NCBI GenBank assembly: GCA_029339505.1 | Contig: JAQISU010000155.1 | Coordinates: forward strand, 16,631,501-16,695,500 | DNA: 64,000 nt | DNA from: Unio delphinus | Taxonomy: Eukaryota; Mollusca; Bivalvia; Unionida; Unionidae | Direction: 5' to 3' | Shown: piece after piece, positions 23,997-36,457 of the stretch | How positions within the stretch are numbered: the stretch's first letter is position 1 | How the letters are laid out: each line of letters starts with the position of its first letter | The notes under the pieces: model-generated | Told to the model about the DNA's origin: nothing | The model's input: only the letters and a program-made list of their open reading frames with translations | The model's database searches: none | Program-made: the position numbers and the translations under genes

Positions 23997-24719
23997 AAGG
24001 CAGAAGACAGGTAGAAAAAAGACTGGTGAAATTTGATAGCTAGAATAAGGATTAGTAAATCATGAGAGAAAAATGAGAGAGGTAATTGTTTAAAGGAAAA
24101 AGATTTATTGTATGAAATTTGGAAACTTAATTTGGAACTTAGATTTTAAAATACAAGTTCTCATAAGCAGACGAAATTTCTACACCCGAATTTCAGAACC
24201 CAAAGTAGGATTCTGAAATTCAGATCTTATAAATTTAAAAGAACATAAGATGCCCACTAAATAATTTTTAACACTCGGACTTGGTTTTAGTAATTTGTGC
24301 AGTGAATTTAGATGATGGAGATATGCCCAATATGGTTCTATTTACTGATGTATTTCACGATGTAAAATTTGAATATATAATCTGGTAAAAGGATGCAATT
24401 TGTTTAACAAATGAGAAATAATTGAATAAATATGTCTTGAATTTTTTAATCTTTCTATATTGTTGTTTTATCTCTAATGCTAGAGTCAGACGAACCCTTG
24501 TAGCTTCAGGGTTTGAAAATGATAGCTTAAACCCCGGAATAATTTTCCAGACCCCTTGAGGTTACAATACAAAATCACCAACATCAAACCATTCTACATT
24601 CATTAAACATAATGTCTTTCCAATAGTAAACTGCATGGCAAACATTCTCACATACAGAGATCATAACATAAATACACACACATGCATACATATTTTATTG
24701 GCTTTCATCATTACATTAA
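23997..24719. other. no gene seen
   Basis: AT-rich non-coding sequence between LINE-C and the piggyBac C-terminal part. Confidence 0.4.
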
Positions 24720-25365
24720 TCTGATAATTGTAAAGAAACCAGTCACAGTCCTATCCACAGCAGCAGATCCAACCATCATTGACCTTGCTAACCAGAAACA
24801 GAAAGATGGGACAGTGCAACTAGTAAACTGTCCAAAGGCGGTTACAAATTACCAACAGTACTACAGATGGGTTGACACGTGATCATCAACAAAATGGTCG
24901 CGATATATGTTTCATTTTATTATAAATATCTGCATAATAAATGGTTTTATAAGACTGGCGGAAAGTCATCCTGAGAGTCAGGAAAAAAGAAAACGATTCA
25001 GACAGTTAGATTTTCGACTTAATTTGGCAAAGCAGCTCATAGGAAGTTTCAAAAGCTGGAAGGTTGCCACGCATCGAACATATTTAACCCCAGTGACACA
25101 GGAGAATATTAGGACACACAGAATGCTGACACATAAAATGAAACAAATCCACTTGCAAATACTGTAACAAGTATGGAGAAAAGAGACGTAAAGAAACCAA
25201 ATGTGGCTGTGTCATTTGCATGGTATATCTCTGCTGCAAAGAATGTCACAGCCTGTTTCATCAAAGTATGTTCATTATAGAGAGTAGCTGTAATGTGCTC
25301 CAAAACAATTGTAGATTTTTCTTATTGTCATGTTTGTTTGTTTTGTTCCTTAACATGAAACTCTG
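24720..25365 (+). pseudogene. piggyBac transposase, C-terminal part
   Basis: The frame at 24727-24882 reads KKPVTVLSTAADP, DGTVQLVNCPKAVTNYQQYY and a GVD-like WVDT, then a TGA. Shifted frames continue with a DHQQNGRD-like block, INICIINGFIRLAESHP and FRLNLAKQLIGSF. From 25148 the Cys-rich finger reads CKYCNKYGEKRRKETKCGC then CMVYLCCKECHSLFHQ, and the frame is open to about 25365. This order is the end of the DDE domain plus the C-terminal cysteine-rich finger of piggyBac transposases. At least two breaks make it inactive. It may be the other half of the N-terminal piece at 11.4-12.06 kb, with about 200 codons missing between them. Confidence 0.75.
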
Positions 25366-27654
25366 AGAAGAAGTGATTTTCTAAATAGTTGATATTTATA
25401 TTCGAGATCAGCTCTTCAATGAAATGAAACATTAGGTAAGATCATTATTTATTTCCTACATATATACATGCATAGCCATAGGCCTACTAAATTGATATAT
25501 CCTTAACCACATCGGTAATGACAAATAGCAACTAAGCTCTCAGTATGTCTTTTTTTGATTATGAAGTCTGGAATTAGAGTTTTTTTTTTGAAACAAAAAC
25601 AAGATACCAACAAATATAATATCACGTTGAATACTTAGAGCATGGCACGTGGACTTAAAACTAACATAAGATCAGATGAAAGAAAATACTTGCGAAAGAT
25701 ATTTCGGTTCATTTACAAATTTATTATTGTTCCTATAGACTATAGTGCTGTAAAAGTTTTTATAATATCTTCTTAGATTTATTTTTCTTTTCATATCACT
25801 AAACAATTTATAATAACATAAAAAATGTTGAGTCAGAAAAACTGACTTTCTCTTTTTTAGAAAAAAAAAGACTTTTTATATCAGTGGGAATAACATCCAA
25901 GTGAAGTATCCAACATCACGAGGAAAACAGTCTCGAAGGGAGATAAATAACCTAGGGTAGAATTTAAGATAATCTATATTGTCTCCCTTCTTATAGAACA
26001 GTTGACATAAATGGCCGGTGAACAAAGTTGGTATGAATAACTGACCAGTGTCAAACATTCAAAATACCATTTTAAAAAAAAATTACATATAATGGCCTGA
26101 AAATCTAATCAGATAATTTGCATGTGAATAGAAAGAGCAAATTTTAATAAGGTCTGTCTCTAATGGTGTTTCTTAATTGTGCTAACAAAGATTTGCTCTG
26201 AAAAGTCCAAACAGTTAAATCGAAAAGCAAATATTTCTGCAATGGAATACAATGTGGTCGTGTCATTAATATATAAATACAAATCACACCACTCAAATTA
26301 CTTTTGTCTGTCTCACATAGTTAAGGCATCATGAAATAAAAAAGGTATTTGTAAAAGGATACAAGTGCATGGATGGGCACAAGGATCACTGATCTACAGA
26401 TATCCACCAAATCAAGCATAAAAGTAGGCTTTTGTACATAATGTGCACTAAATATCTAAATCATGCATGTTTAATATACATACTGGAATTAACACCCCAG
26501 TCCGATTTATTTTTGTTTTCAAGCATACAAGGTCTTTTTTAATTGATCATTTCTTCACTTTGTGAACGCAATGAACATACAAGCCATCATTCATTCAACG
26601 TCTATAATTATATTTTAATTCCTTACATGCAAGTATCGCCACTGCTCTTCATCTACCATGTTCCATAAACATTTTTCTTTACCATAAGAAGTCCTATCTT
26701 AATATTTGGAAGTTTATGTTCTTTTCAAACCCATTAAGTATCCAGAGTTTGTAGGAATTCATTATATTTTTCTTCAAAGAAAACAACATCTTGAGGATTG
26801 CAAATAATATGGAAGCAAATAATGTCAAAGTATAAAACAAAATGATTTCATTATAATGATAATGTTTTGCCGTCTTTTCATATTAAAAAGTAAATGCGGC
26901 GAATTTCAAACACTGACAAATCAGTGAAGAATTTGTAGTGCTAATTAATGGCAAATCTCATTTATTTTCAAGAACATATTCTCAGTAATCTTCAAAGTGG
27001 GGCGAATTCATTAGAAAATGTATTCCATCTGTTTCATACACTTGGTCATCTTGTCAACTGTCATATTTTAATACTTGTAAACATCACGGCATGTTCATTT
27101 TTTTGTCACTGACCATTTATCATTGAACATGATATTAAATGAAACCGATTCAGTAATGACCTACCCTGTCTTTTCAAATTTGAGGGCGACAACATGTCTG
27201 CCTCTATTTTGTTTCCTCTTCTACTAATGAGGGGTTGACATGTGACCAACTAAAGGCCAAGAATATTAACAACTTTTTGTTTGTTTTCTTTGTTCTCATT
27301 TATTTCCTCTTCCACCAACTGTGGTGGTAAATACATACCGACTGTTAAGTGCATTTTTTTAATACAATAATTCAGTTTTGGTCTACTCTTGGTTTTTGAC
27401 CATATTGTTTAATGGTTGTATTTATTCAGGTAAAGAAGATACATTATGATCATTTGCTAGGTATATTATGTACAAGAAATTTGTATTGCAAATTGAGTGG
27501 AATTAATGTTTTGATGAACAATAAAATGTTCATTCAGATTTCTTTATTTGACATTATAATAACACGGCAAGTTAACTTTCAAAAATTCTAAATCGGACAA
27601 AAGTATTTATTTAGTGCAAACTTCGGAGCCGATTCCAATCTTTTTGAAATATAT
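25366..27654. other. gene-free stretch
   Basis: AT-rich sequence with only short open frames and no recognisable domain. No tandem array or terminal repeat was found by eye. Confidence 0.4.
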
Positions 27655-28797
27655 TGTAACACCCTGTGTGCTATATTGAACGTAAAAACTTCAGGACGTA
27701 AAACTGATTTTGTTAAATAATAAGGATGAGCTAGCTATAGAACTTGCTTTTCAATCTCGCATAATGACTTTACATAAACGGTGTCTGTCACAACACTATC
27801 AACTTCTGATAATATACAGCAGACGTGTGTGTCTGCATGCCAAAAAACGTTATAATACACCATCTTGTGGCAAAATTAAATATATTATTAAATTCCAGTG
27901 TATATTAACAGCTAAATGTTTTCGATTGGGTGTAACACATTCTAACATAGTAGCGTGATCTCAATGAAAAAAATAATTTTAGTACTAGTGTACTTGAGCA
28001 GTGGTGGGAGATAGCAGTGGCTTTATAAAGAATTACGTAATGATTATAAAGCATTTAAATTAAATAAAACTCGTGAAAAAAATCTATTCAAAAGTTCTTA
28101 AAACTATTTGATTTAGTTTTGAGATTTTTTAGCGTAAAAGTTAATGTAGGTTATGTAATAAAAATGCAATGTGTAGTTTTCGATTGGATTTGGAACATAT
28201 GATGAAATTCTTTTCTACTTAGATGTTCATACTTTGCCGCTCTGACAGCTATAAGCCAGTCCACAGTCTGCATTCATATTTATAGATTTCTATTCACGTC
28301 ACATGACCTCAATATTTGTCTTTCTCATGGATAAACATGGCGGTAACCAAATCAGCTGCTCAAACTGCTTGGAAAAATACCTTTGAATACAAAATTCTAC
28401 CAGATGGTTAAGTCACTAATTTATAGATTAACATCACATTTCTGGCTTTGATATTCCAAATTCATGGAAGATAAGAATTCATTTCATTTACTATTCAAGA
28501 GAAATTCCTGCACAACACACGAATGATCCAACATGGAAATGAATAAGGCACAATTACTGCTAACATGCGAACGTTCCACTCGATGTTGACGTCCCAGGAT
28601 TTGTAGAACTGTTGATGTCTTTAGATGAATTCCTTGTCAAATTCATTAATACTCGTGACAACAGCTTGACATTACGAGGACCAGAACTGTGTTTTATACT
28701 CACATTTGGCATACATTAAGGAATGGAAGAAGTAATTCACATGTGGTACATGTTTTTAGTGACAGATAAAAAGTAACATGATCATATCTGCCAAAGT
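27655..28797 (-). repeat. gypsy 3' LTR (left)
   Basis: It starts TGTAACACCC and stays alignable to the right LTR until the shared ccaaagt at 28791-28797. Shared blocks include aataataaggatgag, caatctcgcata, gtggtgggagatagca, ttggatttgga, ccgctctgacagct, atggaaatgaat, tgacattacgaggaccag and gtgacagataaaaa. Length is about 1.14 kb. The outer boundary is clear; the inner one is approximate. Confidence 0.75.
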
Positions 28798-30239
28798 AAT
28801 TTTGATTCTTAAACTCCCCTTGAAAACCCGAAGAGGAGCAATGATCTCATTCTTTATATCTTCTGGTTTCATGGCTCCCGCCTCCCTCTCGCGTCGTCTT
28901 TCCGAACAGGCTGCATGCATCTCTTTCATCCTGACACAGAAGATCAATACTGTATACCATACCTGGTTGATTTTATCAAAGACCTCCACCACTAAATTTG
29001 AAGCATATATCTTGATATGATGAATAGTAAGTTCTCTTTTAATTTCTGACCTTTATGGCGAGTAGGTAGGTGCCATCATGCCGTCAAATATCATCTTCAT
29101 AATCTGGTATAAACGCCTTTACAGATGAACTATGTTTCGATAAGGCCGTTGTTGTATTATGTTTGTGTTCTTTCCGAACAGGCAAGGAAGGGGCTCCAAG
29201 TGGTGGCCTAGATAACTTCACGTCCTCTCTGTCACTATCCTGGAGTGGGAATTAAATATGGGTACATTGCCACCGAAATTAATATCTTCACCCTAGCTTG
29301 AACAGCTGCACTGATCTCCTTGGGTAAAACAGCAACAATCTGAGTGTAGTCTGTAGTTGAAGGGCCATCCCCTTCTCCAAAGTCCAAATATACATCGTCT
29401 ACAACTTTACATGACATTCTGCTTCAAGTTCATCATCTTATGAAACACCATGTCCTTATCTGTGCAATATACTAACAATAACAGATCATTTCACTGTATT
29501 CTCAGATCTATATCATTTGGAAGAAATAAAACCGTTGTATATGTAAATTAACACGCACAAAAATGATTGTTTTTCTCTCATAATAGCTTTTTGTCTATCT
29601 GCAGCGAAACCTTGTGCTTGTTAACATACTGCTGACTTTTCCCACCAGTTTGCAACTTTAATAGCAGTACGGTCGACACTTCACTTTTTCCCATGCAAAA
29701 ATTTATCATGTTCTATTTCTGCATATGCTCAGATATAGTACACCACAACATATTCCATATGAAGGACCTCATTACAACATTAACTTGAGTAATTGGACAT
29801 TTCACCATGCAAGTTAGGCTCGTTGGACTTCTTTACAACCAGGGAGGACAGGGATCAGTGATTTGGCACACAGGTTGGGCAGACCTAGCCCAAACCGAAC
29901 AATCATTGGTAGCGCTACCTTCCTGCGTTGACTCCTCAGATTCCAACTACTTAAATATCCCACATGCCTGCACAAAACCATCCGCCATCATATAATCATC
30001 TCCTACTCTTGGAATTCCTCTAGCTGCCCTCTCAATTTGCCATTCGTGTCTCTTCATACCCGTTGCGAAAACTGACATAATTTTTAAACGTACATGGTTC
30101 CTGTTGTTTCAATTCGTGATACGCGTACTGTTTTTGGGTGGAACCAAACTGCCATCTTCTTTCCTCTGTACTAAACTGGACAATCAATGTGATAAGCTTT
30201 TGCTGGCTCTTTCCTCGATTTCTTAACTTAATAGGTTAA
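28798..30239 (-). other. gypsy 3' internal region
   Basis: This lies between the integrase end and the 3' LTR. Short minus-strand frames (28756-28992, 29235-29417) show no recognisable domain. A purine tract (AAGGGGAG on the element strand, about 28817-28825) just inside the 3' LTR could be the polypurine tract. Confidence 0.4.
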
Positions 30240-33200
30240 CCCGTCTTTCGTCTTTGTGAACAGGAATGGTCCTTTCAATTTTGGAATGAATTTCTAATAG
30301 ATTCCTAATTTTCTTGTTGGATTTTGCAGTCAAACTGCTTGTCCAACTTCAAATGATTTCTTCTTTGCCTTTAGATCATAGTATTTCTTTTGGTATTGTG
30401 TGATTCCTTCAACCTCAACTGATGATTTTTTTTAATACATATTTTTACTTTTAATTTTGGTGGTGTCCAGTTGATCAACTCCATCGGTGAGCCTATTACC
30501 GCCTTCATAGTCAATGTAATTTCTCATTTCTCTTTCTAAAGTCATCATAGCTGGTGTAAATTCAGTAGTAATGTTAACTGGTGACCAGGCCATCATTATT
30601 TGTTGTTGTTGTAGTAGGGTTTAACGCCATTTTTCAGCACACGATAGGCTATACATGGCGGAGAGTAATAATGGTGGAGGAAGACCCCGGGAAAACCCCC
30701 GGAAAGAACGACCGACCCACGAGAAGTTAATGACAAGCTTTCTCACATACCCACATTGGCCGAATCTGAAACTTGAACACACGCAGATCATTATTTGTTG
30801 TAGACACTCATCCCAACTGTGTTGATTTTTCTTGCAATACATTGAAAGCTTAGCTGTCGGAGTCCGATTGAAACTTTCAACAGTTCTATTCGCTTGAGGA
30901 AGCATGCTGGAAGTTCCTTCCTTCTTGATGTCAAGATTATATATTTCTTGAAATATATTTGATACCCTGATCCATGTGTACTTGAAGTGGTGTGCCAAAT
31001 CTACTAACAAAGCAGTCAACAAAGACCTTTGCAATAGTTTGAGCTTCTGATCTGGCGATGGCTAAGGTTCTCTCAATGTTGTAAACAGGTCACACATGAC
31101 AAGATGCATCTGTATCCATTTTTACGTTTTAGGTAATGGACCTAAAATATCTACTGCTACTCCCTCCATTGGCTTTCCAGCTAAATATTGACCTAGTGGA
31201 GTTAAATGCGATATTTTCAGTGTTTTTCTTGCCACGCAGATTATGCATCCAGATGACCAGCCGATGGAATGTCCTGAAAATAATTGAGTACATCTTCCCT
31301 CGTATTTGTCCATACAAAAAGCTGGTTATAGATGGTCTTGCCATTTTCACTTATCCATTTACGATTCATGCGATCCGTCAGCAGTAGCCAATCCCAACTC
31401 TGCCATAAGTCTTCAGCGCTGCTGGACTGCTTGATATACTGGACCACTCAGGTCTACCAGAACCCTCTTCAGCTGGAACCATGCTAGGGGCAATATTGGG
31501 ATCCTTCAGCTGATCTAGACGTATTTCGCCACTGGACCATTCCACAATAACACATGTTTTAGACTAGACTCTTTATGTCTTATGACCCTCACCAAGTCTA
31601 AATAGTTATGTTGTACGGGGAAAGAATTCACATCTAAACTTCTCTTCTGACTGTTTTCGTTCAGAGAGAACCGAGTGATATCGGAGGGAGCACCGAATAT
31701 TTGAGACAGTGGTAGTAACTCGTTTTTGTAACTCGAGAGTTCAAAATCAACATCTGAGATGTCATCAGATACTTGTTGACACAAACAAACATCGCAAGGA
31801 TTTTGGGACAAACATCAGCGTTAGAGTACTTCCTGCCAGCTCTGAGTGACGTGAAGATTTTAAGTGCCCAGTTCTTCCACACATCTTGCAACTTGTCCTG
31901 TTAGACATTTCAGATTTTGTATCCACCTGACTTCAGAATCATTTGTGCATATGAGTACCCCTTGCCCATATAGATAAATTAATGATAAAATTTCCGAAGT
32001 GCAGAGACTATATATCAAGCAATTCTTTTCTGGTAACACAGAATCAAAACTACATGACTGTTTATTCTATGTTTGCTCATGTAATCAATCACCCTTTCAT
32101 TTCCATCTTGCTCTTGGGAAATCACAGCTCCAACTGCATACTTACTAGCATCAGTGTCTAAACTAAAGCAAGGCCTAGGTTGTGAATAAGCAAGGATTGG
32201 ACTATTGATTAGTGCTAGTTTTAAAGCATCAAATGATGCCTGGCACTCCTCAATTCACGCAAATGTGATGTTTTTTCACACAACTTATGCAAAAGTCTGA
32301 CAGTATCAGCAAATTCCTTTACAAACCGTCTGTAATAACAGCATAAACCTAAGAAGCTGCAAACTTGGTTAGGATTCTTTGGTTGCGGCTACACTTGAAT
32401 AGTTGAAATTTTAGCTTGGTCATTACACAGTCCATCTTCCGAAACGATCTGGCCTAAACATTTTGCACCGCACTGGAAAAAGATGAATTTTGATGGTTTC
32501 AGCTTCAGATTGGGCTCCAACAGTCTCTTGAAAATGTGTTCCAAGCATTCCAAACTCTTAGAAAACGAAACTGCTGGTGCGAGAATGTCATCCATATATA
32601 GCAAGCATTCCTTCAGCTGCAACCCCCTAAACATATCTTACATTAATCTATAATATGTTAAAGGGCTTCCAAGTCCAAATGGCATTACAGTAAATTGGTA
32701 TAGGCCAAGGCCTGTTGCAAACGCTGTTTTCTCATTATTATTTGGGTTCAAAACAATCTGCCATAATCTTGAGTTGAAAGCCATACAATGAAGCTATTTT
32801 GATCCACTTAAGACTTCAAGATATTCATCAACTTTTGGTAATGTATGCATCTTTGACAGTTAGATCATTCAGTTTTCTATAGTCTACACAAAAGCATCTT
32901 GATCCATCTTTCTTGGTAACCTAACAAACAGGTGATATTTAATGGCTCAATAATTTTCTGTATCTTATGGTCTTCAACTTATCGTTTCCCAACTGCTTGT
33001 CTTCTTGGTGCTTGGCGGATTGGTGAGGCATGAAGGGTATGCGGTTCAATATTGTCAGTGCGCCCTAGATCATCTTTTGACTTGGGAGAAAATATCCTTA
33101 TACTTAATGAGTAGTTCCAAGTATGTTAGTTGTTTATCGTTACTCAAATGTTTGGATCTGCACTGTGCGTAAGAACTGTAGCTCGTCTATGTTCTGTCGT

Positions 33201-33720
33201 TCATTGTGAGCCCAGCTTCATATATGGGTATACACACTCACGTCCGATTCATTTTCAATTACGACTTTCCTTTCAACACATATTATATTCTTGTGTCGGT
33301 AATGCCCTGAACAATATACAAAAGTCCATTTTAAAATGAGCTCTCCCAATGCGTTTAAGTCAACAAGTCCAATGTCTGAAAGGTGTTCAATCCCTGGCAT
33401 CATAACTGGTAGCAATATGTAGGGGGTAGAGTCCTTGTAATCAATTTTACTGGAAAACTAAAGCATAAAATCTTGTCCAAGCATACCTTCGGACATAATG
33501 TCACACAATCACTGTGTGCAAATGGAAAAAATCAAACACACAAGTAGGACATATCCGTAAATGTTGGCTATTTACTCCATGAACTTCTGGTACAATCACA
33601 AGAACAGGGCGTGTTTCATAAGGTATCTTTTGAAAAACAGAATGTGACGAAAGAGTAGAAGTGAAGCCACTGTCAATAAGAAACTTTGCCTCGACAAAAG
33701 TCCACTTTCCCATTTTAATA
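30240..33720 (-). pseudogene. gypsy pol remnant (protease, RT, RNase H, integrase)
   Basis: Protease near 33650 reads AKFLIDSGFTSTL, with DSG in place of DTG. RT from about 33110 to 32389 contains CVDYRKLND, TAFATGLGLYQFTVMPFGLG, YMDDIL (catalytic) and LKLKPSKFIFF. RNase H near 32090-32290 contains DALKLALINSPILAY and LDTDASKYAVGAVISQ. Integrase contains a GHL block near 31250, VAVDILGPLP (first catalytic Asp), SMLPQANRTVESFNRT (third catalytic acid) and WDECLQQIM. Past the SINE, its C-terminal part reads YYDLKAKKKSFEVGQAV and KLKGPFLF near 30250-30400. Stops and shifts occur every few hundred bases. Confidence 0.8.
30607..30786 (-). mobile_element. 5'-truncated tRNA-type SINE with a 15-bp target duplication
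   Basis: It is the reverse complement of the SINE at 41030-41270, starting near its B box and running to the end (GGCGTTAAACCC then a CAACAA-type tail). The direct repeat ATCATTATTTGTTGT occurs at 30592-30606 and 30787-30801, an exact 15-base target-site duplication. It splits the gypsy integrase right after WDECLQQIM. Confidence 0.88.
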
Positions 33721-34001
33721 TAACTTCTCCAACCTGACCTAAAAGTTTGTTATCTACAGTATTATCATTAGTCTCTAGGTCAAATCATTTTCTTTAGGCC
33801 ATTTTCATTAGATCACCCCCTGACCTTATAAGCTGATGATTTTTTGTTTCTGTGCTGTTTATAATGCGTCTGCTGAGTATTAGCTCCTTTGCATGTCGAA
33901 TGTCCAGCTGGGCATTTACGAAACAAGTCATCCTGAGAATTGCAGAGAAAATCAAATCTGCCTTTAAATAAATGAGTTTGAGGCTATGGCTCCTATCTAG
34001 A

Positions 34002-34750
34002 TTAATTGTTCTTTTCAATTTTATCTAGCTTTTCCATATTTTTCAGGTTATTTTCTACTGCAGGGTCAGCTTGTCCATTTGTGTACGAATTTGTTCTTTC
34101 TGACTGGTAATTTAGACCAACTACTCCTCTGACACTTGACTTCCTTGCATTATTATCTCCGAGTACTACTTCATATCTTTCAATCACATCAACTGCTTCT
34201 GCAAAAGTTTTGCATTCCCTATCTATGCATATAAACATCTATAATGCAATTGCTTTGTATAATTGTTTCAGTACAACAGGTTCTTGTGCAACTGCTCCCA
34301 AGTTGGAATAAGCCTTATGTGCCACCTGACCAAGACTGTCCCCATGTACGGATATCGACTCACTAGGTTGACGTGTTCAAATCTTGAAAGCCATTTTGCT
34401 GACGGTTACTTCCGAACCTTTCCCCAAGGTTCCCAAACACAGATGAATATAACTCTTTCTCTTCAAAAAAGACACTGATGTAGAAAGTACTATAAGGACA
34501 CATAAGGCTTGCACTAAGGCCAGAATTGTATCACGGTCACTCCCTCGTTTGAGCTCTTCGCAGTTCTCCAATTGGGAAATGTACTCGTCCAAGCCTTTGC
34601 TTGCGCTATATGTTGTCGGCTGCATTGATAGACGTGAACGAAAATAAAATCTCTCAAAATCATTAAAGTCTGGTTTTATATTGTTTTTGGCATGTTCATA
34701 CAATTCTCTTTCTACAGATATATCTTCAAGAGAATCTTCCCTTCCGTTGC
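34002..34750 (-). pseudogene. gypsy gag remnant
   Basis: Two open pieces, 34377-34703 (IKPDFNDFERFYFRSRLSM, YISQLENCEELKRGSDRD) and 34002-34238 (CKTFAEAVDVIERYEVV), lie directly downstream of the PBS on the element strand. The first has the capsid-like pattern of LINE/LTR gag proteins seen in gypsy elements (short helical segments, then a region before a zinc knuckle). A knuckle may survive near 33850-33930, where cysteines cluster, but it is broken. Identity rests mostly on position. Confidence 0.45.
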
Positions 34751-34885
34751 CAGGTCCCTCATCATATATGGCAGCTCAAAGATATATACATTACATAACA
34801 AGTGACACATTTGACAAAACTTGCGGTCCAAATTTATGCTGCTCTCGATAAGTTTGAATTCTGGATGGCAAATATATTTTTATCA

Positions 34886-34903
34886 CCCCACTGAACGCCA
34901 CCA
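34886..34903 (-). promoter_or_regulatory. candidate primer binding site of the gypsy element
   Basis: On the plus strand the 18 bases end in CGCCACCA; read on the element strand the site starts TGGTGGCG, seven bases inside the LTR end (...GTTACA). A TGG start immediately inside the 5' LTR is the hallmark of a tRNA 3'-end PBS. The exact tRNA was not assigned. Confidence 0.5.
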
Positions 34904-34910
34904 AAAAGGT

Positions 34911-36457
34911 TGTAACACCCGGTGTGTTATATAACAAAAATCATAGTTCAGGACGTAAAAATTATGTTTTTAGTAAATAATAAGGATGAGATGGAACATG
35001 TTTTTCAATCTCGCATAGTGACTTTATATAAACACTATTTCTGTCACACCAATATTAACTTCTGATTAATAAACAGCAGATTTGTTTGTCTAAACGCCAT
35101 AATACAATGTTATGATACACTATACTATGGGAAATTAATTCTATTATTAAATTCCTGTGTATATTAGCAGCTAAATTTATTAAATTTATTAGACTGACCT
35201 AACATATTCTGTCATAGGGCGTGATTCAATGAATTTTTTTTAGCAGAAGTGTGGTGGGAGATAGCAACTGTTTTATAAAGAATTATAAGGCATTTAAATT
35301 CAATAGCAATCATGTAATAAATCTGTTTAACATTTATTATAACAATTAGATTTAGTTACAAAATTTTATAGTGTAAAGGTTTATGTCGGTTATGTAACAA
35401 AATAATTTGTGGTTTTCAATTGGATTTGGAATAAATGGCATATACATGGTTCATACTTGGCCGCTCTGACAGCTATCTGTCAGTGCAGTCTGAACTCATT
35501 ATTATCGACTTATATTCACGCCACACGACCTTAGTTAGCCAATCAATGTCTGTGCTTCTCACTGATAGCCACAGCGGTAACCAAATCAACTGTTCAAACT
35601 GCATGGAAAAACCCCTCTGAACACAAACTTTAGACAGAGCTAAGTTTTCCTCTCAATGTCCGTGGTGTGCGCTTTTACTTTAAATCTTGTTTGTATATTC
35701 ATACCTATGTTTACGTAGAAAAGAACGGAAAGGACAAGTGAATGTCGATGCAAATTGAGCAAAAGCACAACATACTAATGATATAATAACGTAATACGGT
35801 TAGAAATAGTACCTATCAAATGCAAATTATTTTGCACATTAAAATAAAAAGTTCTACACAACCAAGAATTTACAATACTGAACAGCAACATTAGTTCTAA
35901 CTTATTCTTAAACAAAAATCTAACATGATCAATGTGGCACATTAATTCCATCACTATACTGCACTTCCGCTGTTTCGGTAACAAAACTCCACCGGATGGT
36001 TGAAGTCGCTAATTTCTGGATTAACATTAAATTTCTGGCGTTGATATTCCAAAATCATGGAAGATAAAATATTTATTTCATAAACTATTCATGAGAAATT
36101 TCAGCACGACACACGCAACGTTCAGCATGGAAATGAATAGAGCACAATAACTGCTAACATGCGAATTTCTTTCCACTTAATGTTGATGTCCCGAGGCTTC
36201 TTAGAACCGCTGATGCCTTTGAATAAAATCCTTGACGAATTCTTTAATACTCATGACAACGGCGTGACATTACGAGGACCAGAGCATGGTTTAATAATCA
36301 CATCTAGTATAAAACACAGAGTACACATTTCTAAAAGATGCAGACGGCAATCTAAACACTGGTGGGTAGGTGGTGTACGTTAAGGAATGGAAGAAGTAAT
36401 TTAAATGTGGTAGATATTTTCAGTGACAGATAAAAATAACATCATAGATGCCAAAGT
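34911..36457 (-). repeat. gypsy 5' LTR (right) with about 350 bp of extra sequence
   Basis: It begins TGTAACACCCGG at 34911 and follows the left LTR block by block to 36457. An extra segment at about 35630-35985 has no counterpart in the left LTR: either an insertion here or a deletion there. Other regions match with many differences. Confidence 0.75.

Larger units (their letters stand above)
27655..36457 (-). mobile_element. decayed Ty3/gypsy LTR retrotransposon
   Basis: Two long direct repeats (LTRs) flank minus-strand gag, protease, RT, RNase H and integrase remnants in the order of Ty3/gypsy elements. A candidate primer binding site lies next to the 5' (right) LTR. The LTRs differ by many substitutions and indels, so insertion is old. 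A SINE has landed in the integrase region (30607-30786). No env could be identified. Confidence 0.8.
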
